Shown piece after piece: positions 9,150 through 15,945 of a stretch of 64,000 nt of DNA; position 1 is the stretch's first letter, and the number at the start of each line of letters is the position of its first letter. A program made the translations under genes and the position numbers. The notes beneath the pieces were generated by a model. The model did no database searches, was not told the DNA's origin, and saw nothing but the letters and a program-made list of their open reading frames with translations. Where the stretch lies: positions 62,324 through 126,323 of the forward strand of contig BMPS01000001.1 in the NCBI GenBank assembly GCA_014647715.1, given 5' to 3'. This DNA comes from Streptomyces cinereus (lineage in GTDB: Bacteria; Pseudomonadota; Gammaproteobacteria; Pseudomonadales; Moraxellaceae).

Positions 9150-9788
9150 ATGCTAAGTCATCAATTTACCAGACCGTTTCAACCCGATCGTATCCGTCAT
9201 CCCAGAGATTTTCAGCCACTTGCCGCAACATTTTGGCAGCAACCCACCATTTTTCTTGAAATCGGTGCAGGTAAAGGCAAGCATGCCTTGAGTTTTGCCA
9301 GCGATAATGCCAATGCCCATCTCATCGCGATTGAACGTACGGCAGAAAAATATCAAGCCATGCAAAAAATGGCGAATCAAGCGCAGTTGTCTAATTTAAC
9401 GACTATTCATGCCGATGCCATTGCTTGGGTCACGCATGGTGTGCCCGCGCAAAGCTTGTCAGGGGTGTTTATTCTTTATCCCAATCCAGAGCCGCATAAT
9501 CCCAACCAACGCTGGCTTAACATGCCGTTTTTTGAGTGGTTGCTGTCTCGGTTAAAACCAGGTGGCGAGCTTATACTTGCCAGTAATATTGAAAGTTATA
9601 TAGATGAAGCCGAGCATAAAGCACTGACGGTTTGGCAAGTACCGGTGGAGAAAACCCAAGTACCCAATCATAGTGACCGCACGCATTTTGAGGTGAAATA
9701 CTTAGCGCGTGGCGAGGCCTGTTGGCAATTGAGCATAAAAAAACCGCATGGTTATACCACACGGTTTGATGATTTTAATTCATTTTAG
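9150..9788 (+). CDS. TrmB-family SAM-dependent methyltransferase (divergent)
   Basis: Looks like the TrmB family, which makes 7-methylguanosine at tRNA position 46. Seen: SAM-binding EIGAGKGKHALSFA (37-50), an acidic residue at the end of the second strand in AIERTAEKY, and the C-terminal RTHFEVKYL that matches the family's THFE signature. In place of the usual PDPWPKxRHxKRR tRNA-binding strand it has YPNPEPHNPNQRWL, lacking the basic cluster, and at 212 residues it is somewhat short. It may be a TrmB paralogue with another substrate, or the only TrmB in a lineage with changed motifs. The start at 9150 has no strong ribosome site. The 3' end overlaps the convergent RDD gene by four bases. Confidence 0.72.
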   Translation: MLSHQFTRPFQPDRIRHPRDFQPLAATFWQQPTIFLEIGAGKGKHALSFASDNANAHLIAIERTAEKYQAMQKMANQAQLSNLTTIHADAIAWVTHGVPAQSLSGVFILYPNPEPHNPNQRWLNMPFFEWLLSRLKPGGELILASNIESYIDEAEHKALTVWQVPVEKTQVPNHSDRTHFEVKYLARGEACWQLSIKKPHGYTTRFDDFNSF

Positions 9789-10729
9789 TCAGGTTTTAAC
9801 GCAAGGGGCGTGGTTTGGGTGTCATCAGCACGTACCACATAAGTTTTGGCGATTTTATCATGTAGGCTTAATCGCTCTTTGCTGGTGAGCATCATGACCA
9901 AATCAACGACTAACACAACCAAACCAAAAATCGATAAAGAGTAAGCCAATGTGGTAAATAACCCACGCATAATGATTAAGTTAAAAAATCCAGGAATGGC
10001 ATTGGATTGGCGATCCAAAATACGTATGCCCATTATCATCTTACCGATGGTCTGACCACGGCGCATCAATAATAGGACTTGTGCAATCATTAAGCCCCAT
10101 ACCAAAATATTGGTCAACAACAATATATGCTCAGGTAACGCTGACATGAGTTCCATCTGCTGGGCAGATGTCAATCGGGTTTGTCCGGCTTCTGCCCATT
10201 TGAGTAATTTATCAAAATTTGGGCTGTTATATAGGGAAATGAACAGGGGCGACGACGCCAATACCATAAGCAGGGTATCTACCAATTTTGCTGCGATACG
10301 ACTACCGATGCTGGCAAGGTCTAACTGTTTTTTGGCATGAGCAATGTCTTGGTTCGAGCCAAGTTTCTTGGTCAATGTGACCTTGGTAGGGTTGGGGGAT
10401 TTGTGCGGGTTATTCGCCGAATACCGATCCCAAACATTCTCAGCGTCTTCTGAAGGCGATATAGGATTAGGCGTGTTGTTAATAATATAATCAGCTTCAT
10501 CAGAAGCGGGCTGCTCACGTTGGTGGGTATCTAATGGCGAGCTTTCATCCATCGTTGGACGGTAAAAAAATTGCCCATCTGTCATCGCATTGACTGTGTT
10601 CCAGTTATCCATCCCTTGATGCCACATCAAATCAGTGAGTAACACTTGCCCTGTCGCAAGCATTTGATTGAGTTGTTCAAGGGTATAAGGGCCGGCTTGC
10701 ACATTATTGCGAGCTAGAAAAATATGCAT
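9785..10729 (-). CDS. GYF_2 and RDD domain membrane protein
   Basis: Inner-membrane protein of unknown role, 314 residues. Seen: an N-terminal GYF_2-like domain (about 1-50: IFLARNNVQAGPYTLEQLNQML, then WHQGMDNW), a polar linker rich in S, D and N (about 55-130), then an RDD domain with R in ASIGSRIAAKLVDTLL and three or four membrane segments, including a long hydrophobic stretch around ILVWGLMIAQVLLLM. RDD proteins are often proposed transporters or membrane anchors, and GYF_2 domains usually mediate protein contacts, so a scaffold role is plausible but unproven. Its stop overlaps the stop of the TrmB-like gene. Confidence 0.8.
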   Translation of the reverse strand: MHIFLARNNVQAGPYTLEQLNQMLATGQVLLTDLMWHQGMDNWNTVNAMTDGQFFYRPTMDESSPLDTHQREQPASDEADYIINNTPNPISPSEDAENVWDRYSANNPHKSPNPTKVTLTKKLGSNQDIAHAKKQLDLASIGSRIAAKLVDTLLMVLASSPLFISLYNSPNFDKLLKWAEAGQTRLTSAQQMELMSALPEHILLLTNILVWGLMIAQVLLLMRRGQTIGKMIMGIRILDRQSNAIPGFFNLIIMRGLFTTLAYSLSIFGLVVLVVDLVMMLTSKERLSLHDKIAKTYVVRADDTQTTPLALKPD

Positions 10730-10943
10730 GTAATAACTCTACTTCTACTGGGTGGTAAAATTTGAATGACTGTATCTTATTATATGATGTTTTGCAACAT
10801 CGTGCTAAAAATCGCTTATTATACAAAAGTTATACAAACATCCCATTCAAAAAATCGCGATATCCTTATGGATTGAGGTAAACAGCATCTAAACCATTAG
10901 CTATGCTTGGCTGGTAATGATTGGCTGGTAATTATCTGTCATG

Positions 10944-10981
10944 GGCTTAACCAAAAGTGTGCTAATATTTTTGGTTAAGCC
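10944..10981. repeat. 13-bp perfect inverted repeat upstream of the DUF3025 gene
   Basis: GGCTTAACCAAAA (10944-10956) and TTTTGGTTAAGCC (10969-10981) are exact reverse complements around 12 bases. It ends 32 bases before the ATG of the next gene. There is no T tract on either strand, so it is not a normal terminator; an operator or an RNA hairpin in the leader is possible. Confidence 0.6.
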
Positions 10982-11013
10982 TACGATTCTTCTTATATTG
11001 TCAGATTGTATTT

Positions 11014-11934
11014 ATGTCAGTAACTCATCCCACCAACGCCCACATTGATTTTAATCAACCTTGGTATCACTATTTGACTTACTTTCCGAATTTTCCCAAG
11101 CTTGACGCAAAACACAGTCATGCAATACATGGCCATGCTCCTGCTATCAATATTGTTGAAAATTTGAATGCTTGTTTGGATAGATTTGAGCATGTAAACG
11201 CCAGCCGTATAGCCAATTTTGAAAAATTACCCATTCGCTTTGTTGAGCAAGCGTGTCTGCCTGAGGGTGAGGCTTATGAGAGTTTTATTGCCAACACAGG
11301 TAAAATTCCAACCCGTGACAATCACCATGATTTGCTGAACGGTTTAATTTGGCTAAATTTTCCGCAGACTAAAGCAGTATTTAACGAACTTCATGCCAAA
11401 GATATTTTGCGACATGGTATTCATAACGCCAGAACAGCGCTGCGTAATGCGTTAACGGTATTTGATGAAAATGGCGGTATTGTGGTGAGTTCAGATAGAC
11501 TATTGCTTGAACAGTTACAAGCATTTAAATGGCACGCAGCTTTAGTCACGCATAGAACAAATTGGTTGGCTCAACATCGTACCATTACCTTTTTTCCATT
11601 TGGTCATGCCCTGCTTGAAAAATTGCTTAACCCAAGAAAAAATATCACCAGTCATACCTTGCTGATTTTAGTAGATGAGGGTTGGTTTGAGCAATCCATA
11701 GACAGTCAAAGAAACCAGCTTGATACCGCAATTGCTAAGCTATTTCGAGAGCTGGCAATGCCAGATTTGGCGGATAATGCCGTTAAGCTATCATCCAAAA
11801 GCTTTCAGCCGTTACCTGTGATGGGTATCCCTGGCTATAGTGATGACAATGTGATACCAGCATTTTATCAAGATGAGGCTGTTTTTAGGCGTCCAAGAGC
11901 GTTTAGCGCGCCTATTTTTCCATTACATGACTGA
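11014..11934 (+). CDS. DUF3025 domain protein
   Basis: Conserved proteobacterial protein of unknown function, 306 residues, predicted soluble with no signal peptide. The family signature is visible around residues 95-125: KIPTRDNHHDLLNGLIWL followed by NFPQTKAVFNELHA, with the conserved His and Asp residues that might bind metal or form a catalytic site. The second half has HRTITFFPFGHALLEKL. The ATG at 11014 is taken as start; no good Shine-Dalgarno is present. A 13-bp inverted repeat sits directly upstream. It is followed by a 180-base gap and a small unknown gene on the same strand. I know of no assigned biochemical role. Confidence 0.8.
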   Translation: MSVTHPTNAHIDFNQPWYHYLTYFPNFPKLDAKHSHAIHGHAPAINIVENLNACLDRFEHVNASRIANFEKLPIRFVEQACLPEGEAYESFIANTGKIPTRDNHHDLLNGLIWLNFPQTKAVFNELHAKDILRHGIHNARTALRNALTVFDENGGIVVSSDRLLLEQLQAFKWHAALVTHRTNWLAQHRTITFFPFGHALLEKLLNPRKNITSHTLLILVDEGWFEQSIDSQRNQLDTAIAKLFRELAMPDLADNAVKLSSKSFQPLPVMGIPGYSDDNVIPAFYQDEAVFRRPRAFSAPIFPLHD

Positions 11935-12113
11935 TTACACCAGTGAACAGACAATTTTTAGCAGTCGCTAGAGTGGTTGGAGTGATTATCCAGTCTATGA
12001 ATCTTGCTTGATAAAAGCCGGTCAATCCGTTAGCATTAAAGCAATCTATAGTTTATTCAGTCGCATTTATTGATAACAGTCATAATTACTAATAAAAATA
12101 TTGGAGCATCGGC

Positions 12114-12398
12114 ATGACCACCAAAGTTGTCAAAATCGATAATAAATTTCGTATGATTACAGGTAAATTAGCCCCACATCTTGAAATTCAATGGGAACAT
12201 TATACCTTAGCAGAATTACAATCATTGCTTGAGACGGTGGTTCGTTTTGAAATTGAGCACAACTTTCGTCGTCATAAAGATTATAAAGATAGCAAAGGCG
12301 CTAACATTCAAGTGTTTAATGATGCCAACGAACTTAAAGTCACAAGTTTAAAAGACGAATTACTAATCATCCGCGATAGCCAAATCGATTCACAATAA
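12114..12398 (+). CDS. Small conserved-looking protein of unknown function
   Basis: 94 residues, soluble, mixed charge, no Cys, no signal peptide or membrane segment. I do not recognise the family. Seen: TTKVVKIDNKFRMITGKLAP, a predicted helix rich in L and E (TLAELQSLLETVVRFEIEH), then a basic stretch HNFRRHKDYKDSK and a C-terminal beta-like LKVTSLKDELLIIRD. GGAG six bases before the ATG and a strong terminator 23 bases after the stop support a real single-gene unit. Codon use resembles the neighbours. Confidence 0.7.
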   Translation: MTTKVVKIDNKFRMITGKLAPHLEIQWEHYTLAELQSLLETVVRFEIEHNFRRHKDYKDSKGANIQVFNDANELKVTSLKDELLIIRDSQIDSQ

Positions 12399-12420
12399 CT
12401 ATAAATCCGCGAATCAATCA

Positions 12421-12450
12421 AAATCCAAGCCGAATGCCTTGGATTTTTTT
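12421..12450 (+). terminator. Terminator after the 94-residue gene
   Basis: AAATCCAAG (12421-12429) pairs perfectly with CTTGGATTT (12438-12446) and runs into seven T. Confidence 0.85.
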
Positions 12451-12547
12451 ATGAGTTTGATTTTTTCGTCATGTCGTTGGTAATTGTTGAAGCACAGTAT
12501 CACGCTAAATGCTAAACGCTCAATGATTGGCATTGATAAAAAAATAA

Positions 12548-12574
12548 TTGATAGCCGTCTAAGCATGGTATAAT
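12548..12574 (+). promoter_or_regulatory. Promoter of mnmG
   Basis: Perfect extended -10 TGGTATAAT (hexamer 12569-12574) with TTGATA (12548-12553) upstream at 15 bases. The start would be about 12581, giving a 32-base leader to the ATG at 12613. The in-frame TTG at 12575 and the ATGs at 12598 and 12601 are thus unlikely or less likely starts. Confidence 0.65.
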
Positions 12575-12612
12575 TGTCAGTTTTTATTGACAAGCGAATG
12601 ATGGGTGACACG

Positions 12613-14499
12613 ATGAAATACCCTAAAATCTACGACGTAATTGTGATTGGTGGCGGTCATGCTGGCACAGAAGCGGCGCTAGCTGCTGCACGCATGGGTC
12701 AGCAGACGCTGTTATTGACGCATAATATTGAAACCTTGGGACAGATGAGCTGTAATCCTGCGATTGGCGGGATTGGTAAGTCGCATTTGGTGCGTGAAGT
12801 CGATGCCTTGGGCGGTGCTATGGCGCTTGCAACCGACAAAGCAGGGATTCAGTTTCGTGTGTTAAATAGCCGTAAAGGTGCCGCTGTCCGTGCTACACGT
12901 GCGCAAGCGGATCGTATTTTATATAAAGCGGCGATTCGCCATACCTTAGAGAATCAGCCAAACTTGGATATTTTCCAACAAGCGGCGGATGATATTTTGG
13001 TTGAAAACGGCAAAGCGGTAGCCGTGGTTACCCAATCAGGGATTGAATTTGCTTGCGGCGCAGTGGTGTTGACCTCTGGCACTTTTTTAGGTGGTACTAT
13101 TCATATTGGACTAGAAAACCACAAAGGTGGGCGTGCAGGTGATCCGCCTTCTATCCGTTTGGCAGATAGATTGCGTGAACTCAAGCTGCCGGTTGGACGT
13201 CTCAAAACAGGCACGCCACCACGCATTGATGCGCGCACGGTAGATTTTAGTGTCATGACCGTGCAGCCAGGGGATACACCACTGCCAGTCATGTCTTATT
13301 TAGGCGATGTGTCAATGCATCCGCGCCAAATCAACTGCTATATCACCCATACTAATGAACGCACCCATGACATTATCCGCAGCGGGCTGGATCGCTCACC
13401 CATGTATTCAGGGGTGATTGAAGGCATCGGTCCCCGTTATTGCCCATCGATTGAAGATAAAATTCATCGATTTGCTGATAAAGACAGCCATCAGATTTTT
13501 ATTGAGCCTGAAGGGTTGACCACCCATGAGCTTTATCCCAATGGGATTTCAACGAGTTTACCATTTGATATCCAGTTGGCTTTAGTCCGCTCGATGAAAG
13601 GGCTGGAAAATGCGCACATCTTGCGTCCTGGCTACGCAATTGAATACGATTATTTTGACCCACAAAATCTTAAACCAAGCCTTGAGACCAAATCGATTGA
13701 TAACCTATTTTTTGCCGGTCAAATCAATGGAACGACAGGGTATGAAGAAGCCGCTGCGCAGGGTATCTTAGCTGGCTTAAATGCCGCGCGTCGCACCCAA
13801 GGACTAGATGCTTGGACACCGCGCCGCGACCAAGCCTATATCGGTGTGTTGGTAGATGATCTTATCACCAATGGTACCAAAGAGCCGTACCGTATGTTTA
13901 CCAGCCGTGCCGAATACCGTCTGCTGCTACGGGAAGACAATGCCGATCAACGCTTGACAGAAATTGGGCGTGATTTAGGACTGATGGACGATGCGCGCTG
14001 GCAAGTGTATAGCGATAAAATGACAGCGATTGAGCAAGAAACTGCACGTTTACGCTCGCTTTGGGCAACGCCTACTAATACGCTGGGTCAATCATTTATC
14101 GATAAAACCGGCGAAGTACTGACCAAAGAAAATAACGCGCTTGATTTGTTAAAACGTCCGAACGTGTCATTTGATGATATTAGCGAATTGACCGAATCGC
14201 CCGTGTCTGCCGAAGTGGGTGAGCAAATCGAAATTGGTGTCAAATACGCCGGTTATATCGATCGTCAGCAAGTTGAAATTGGTCAGATGAAAAAACTTGA
14301 ACACACGCTGATTCCAGACGATTTTACTTATCATGATATCTCTGGGCTTTCCAATGAAATCGTGCAAAAACTTGAAAAAGTGCGCCCAACGACGCTTGCC
14401 CAAGCTAGTCGCATTAGCGGTGTTACGCCAGCTGCGGTACAACTTTTGGCCATGATGATTAAAAAAAGCAAAAAAGCGCGTGAAGTGTTAAGCTCTTAA
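12613..14499 (+). CDS. mnmG: tRNA uridine-5-carboxymethylaminomethyl(34) synthesis protein MnmG (GidA)
   Basis: FAD- and NADH-dependent partner of MnmE; the complex installs the carboxymethylaminomethyl group on wobble U34 of several tRNAs. Seen: N-terminal dinucleotide fold [19 protein letters not shown] (12-30), [23 protein letters not shown], the [10 protein letters not shown] and [18 protein letters not shown] blocks, and the C-terminal helical MnmE-binding domain ending in [10 protein letters not shown]. The start at 12613 aligns [15 protein letters not shown] with the E. coli start MFYPDPFDVIIIGGG and has GGGTGA upstream; length 628. In many bacteria rsmG and parAB follow mnmG, but here the TnpB element follows directly after the terminator. 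Confidence 0.96.
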   Translation: MKYPKIYDVIVIGGGHAGTEAALAAARMGQQTLLLTHNIETLGQMSCNPAIGGIGKSHLVREVDALGGAMALATDKAGIQFRVLNSRKGAAVRATRAQADRILYKAAIRHTLENQPNLDIFQQAADDILVENGKAVAVVTQSGIEFACGAVVLTSGTFLGGTIHIGLENHKGGRAGDPPSIRLADRLRELKLPVGRLKTGTPPRIDARTVDFSVMTVQPGDTPLPVMSYLGDVSMHPRQINCYITHTNERTHDIIRSGLDRSPMYSGVIEGIGPRYCPSIEDKIHRFADKDSHQIFIEPEGLTTHELYPNGISTSLPFDIQLALVRSMKGLENAHILRPGYAIEYDYFDPQNLKPSLETKSIDNLFFAGQINGTTGYEEAAAQGILAGLNAARRTQGLDAWTPRRDQAYIGVLVDDLITNGTKEPYRMFTSRAEYRLLLREDNADQRLTEIGRDLGLMDDARWQVYSDKMTAIEQETARLRSLWATPTNTLGQSFIDKTGEVLTKENNALDLLKRPNVSFDDISELTESPVSAEVGEQIEIGVKYAGYIDRQQVEIGQMKKLEHTLIPDDFTYHDISGLSNEIVQKLEKVRPTTLAQASRISGVTPAAVQLLAMMIKKSKKAREVLSS

Positions 14500-14523
14500 C
14501 TTTAAGCCATGCTCATGCTCGAT

Positions 14524-14565
14524 AAGTCCCATGGTATTGGTATGTGCCAGACTTGGGATTTTTTT
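14524..14565 (+). terminator. Terminator of mnmG
   Basis: Interrupted stem-loop: AAGTCCCA (14524-14531) with TGGGATTT (14554-14561), including one G-T pair, and inner TGG / CCA pairs, then a run of T to 14565. Confidence 0.65.
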
Positions 14566-14584
14566 ATCCTCTGTTGCCGTAAAA

Positions 14585-14604
14585 CCACCGACTTCAGGCG
14601 GTGG
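14585..14604 (+). repeat. Left-end hairpin of the TnpB element
   Basis: Six-bp stem CCACCG / CGGTGG around ACTTCAGG, the subterminal type of palindrome that Y1 transposases recognise in single-stranded form. Confidence 0.65.
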
Positions 14605-14659
14605 ATATAAGGCAACTCATGCACTATAACGCTTGCATAAATTTTGCTAAAATAATCCT

Positions 14660-15766
14660 ATGAAAACACTCAAGCTACGCATACGAGATAAACACACAGA
14701 CCAATTAAATCGCCTAAGCGGTTCGGTCAATTTCGTGTGGAATTATGTCAATGATTTGAGTTACAGACACCTACAAAAAACTGGCAAATTCTTTAGTGCT
14801 TATGACCTAAACGAATACACCAAAGGTAGTGGTGAGTTACTAGGCTTGCATAGTCAGACTATTCAGGCAATCAATGAAACCCATGCCAAAGCTCGAAAGC
14901 AATTCAAAAAAGCCAAACTAAACTGGCGAACCAACAACCCAACATCAAAGCGTAAAAGCTTGGGTTGGATACCATTTAAACAATCTGCCATTAAGCATAT
15001 TGCCACGCACCAAACAGGCAAAAAAGGCTTAAAATCCACCTTACAACTATCTTTAGCCAAAGGGCAGAAACTAATCATCGACCTATGGGACAGCTACAAC
15101 CTATCGCTATACCAAATTAACACTTGCGAGTTGGTGCAAGACAGCCGTAACCGTTGGTATGCTTGTATCACCGTCAAAGACTACCCCAAGCAATCATGCG
15201 GTACAGGTAGCATTGGCGTTGACTTAGGCTTAAAAGACAATGCTACCACCTCAAAAGGCAATAAATTACAAATCAAACAAACGCTCAAATATGCCAAAGC
15301 ATTAGCCACCGCCCAACGTGCCAAAAACAAACAGCGTGTCAAAGCGATTCATGCCAAAATCAAAAACACACGCCAAGACCTAATCCACAAATTCACCACT
15401 CGGCTAGTCAAAGACAATGCCCTAATCGTGGTAGGTGATGTTAGAACTACCCAATTTAACAGTAAAAAAGGCAAACTAGCCAAATCGGTTTACGATGCAG
15501 GTTGGTTTGAAATGAAACGACAACTGACCTACAAATGCGAGAACGCAGGTTGCCGTTTTGAAATCGTGAATGAGAGATACACGACCCAGCGATGTTCGTG
15601 TTGCGGTGAAATCACCGACAACAGTCCGAAGGGTAGGACGTCGCTTGGAATAAGAGAATGGACTTGTGCAAGGTGTGGCACATGGCATGATAGAGATATC
15701 AATGCTGCTAAGAACATTCTTGCGGTCGGGCTTGACCGTCTTGCAGAAGGAATCCCCGAACGATAG
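14660..15766 (+). CDS. tnpB: RNA-guided endonuclease TnpB family protein
   Basis: 368 residues, full length for the family. TnpB proteins are programmable nucleases, ancestors of Cas12, guided by an omega RNA made from the element's right end, and help the element persist. Seen: N-terminal wedge/helical region with NFVWNYVNDL, RuvC-I D188 in GSIGVDLGLKDNA, a four-Cys zinc finger (RCSCCGE and TCARCG), and RuvC-III D346 in HDRDINAAKNIL. At the RuvC-II position the usual Glu of the IxxEDL motif is replaced: LIVVGDV (255-261) has Gly259. Variants with a moved or lost RuvC-II acid occur in this family, so activity is uncertain. No strong ribosome site is visible. tnpA is absent. Confidence 0.92.
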   Translation: MKTLKLRIRDKHTDQLNRLSGSVNFVWNYVNDLSYRHLQKTGKFFSAYDLNEYTKGSGELLGLHSQTIQAINETHAKARKQFKKAKLNWRTNNPTSKRKSLGWIPFKQSAIKHIATHQTGKKGLKSTLQLSLAKGQKLIIDLWDSYNLSLYQINTCELVQDSRNRWYACITVKDYPKQSCGTGSIGVDLGLKDNATTSKGNKLQIKQTLKYAKALATAQRAKNKQRVKAIHAKIKNTRQDLIHKFTTRLVKDNALIVVGDVRTTQFNSKKGKLAKSVYDAGWFEMKRQLTYKCENAGCRFEIVNERYTTQRCSCCGEITDNSPKGRTSLGIREWTCARCGTWHDRDINAAKNILAVGLDRLAEGIPER

Positions 15767-15803
15767 GGAGGGGAGGAAGTCAAGTGATGGCTCGCAGCAT
15801 GGG
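15640..15803 (+). ncRNA. Predicted omega RNA (right-end guide RNA of TnpB)
   Basis: In characterised IS605-type elements the guide RNA covers the 3' end of tnpB, the right-end hairpin and the adjoining flank, which acts as guide. By analogy the scaffold would end at TCAA (15780-15783) and the guide would begin GTGATGGCTCGCAGCATG (15784-15801). The boundaries are inferred; no promoter or processing site is claimed. Confidence 0.4.
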
Positions 15804-15909
15804 CGGCAATGAAATATTAGCGGCCAATATTTTAGGATTTACCACCGTGTTTTCCATGTTTAGTCTAGCCATCGGCATGGCATTGTTGCGCCATTTTGGC
15901 TTGGCGTAG
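15784..15909 (+). pseudogene. C-terminal remnant of an AEC-family permease
   Basis: Directly after the right end of the TnpB element an open frame reads MARSMGGNEILAANILG, then FTTVFSMFSLAIGMALLRHF and GLA, ending at TAG 15907-15909. This resembles the last membrane segment of auxin-efflux-carrier (AEC) family permeases (typical pattern: A-R-x-x-G-G-x-x-x-L-A-A-x-x-x-x-x-T-T). About 280 upstream residues of a normal AEC protein are missing, and the other side of the element is the mnmG terminator, so the rest of the gene has been lost rather than merely interrupted. The in-frame ATG at 15787 is incidental. The family assignment from 40 residues is moderately confident. Confidence 0.6.
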
Positions 15910-15945
15910 CACAAAATTGGTTAGGCGTAGATTATTCAAAGTAGA

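Larger units (their letters stand above)
14570..15783 (+). mobile_element. TnpB-only insertion element, IS200/IS605 group
   Basis: The element carries only tnpB and no Y1 transposase (tnpA). Left end: hairpin CCACCG / CGGTGG (14585-14604) with a short A-rich guide-like stretch before it; the exact left boundary is uncertain within about 15 bases. Right end: GAAT directly before a hairpin TCCCC (15753-15757) / GGGGA (15770-15774) and terminal TCAA (15780-15783). That reproduces the guide-hairpin-cleavage-site order known for IS608 right ends, so position 15783 as the last base is fairly firm. Without tnpA it would need a transposase supplied in trans. It lies between mnmG and an AEC permease remnant. 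Confidence 0.8.
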
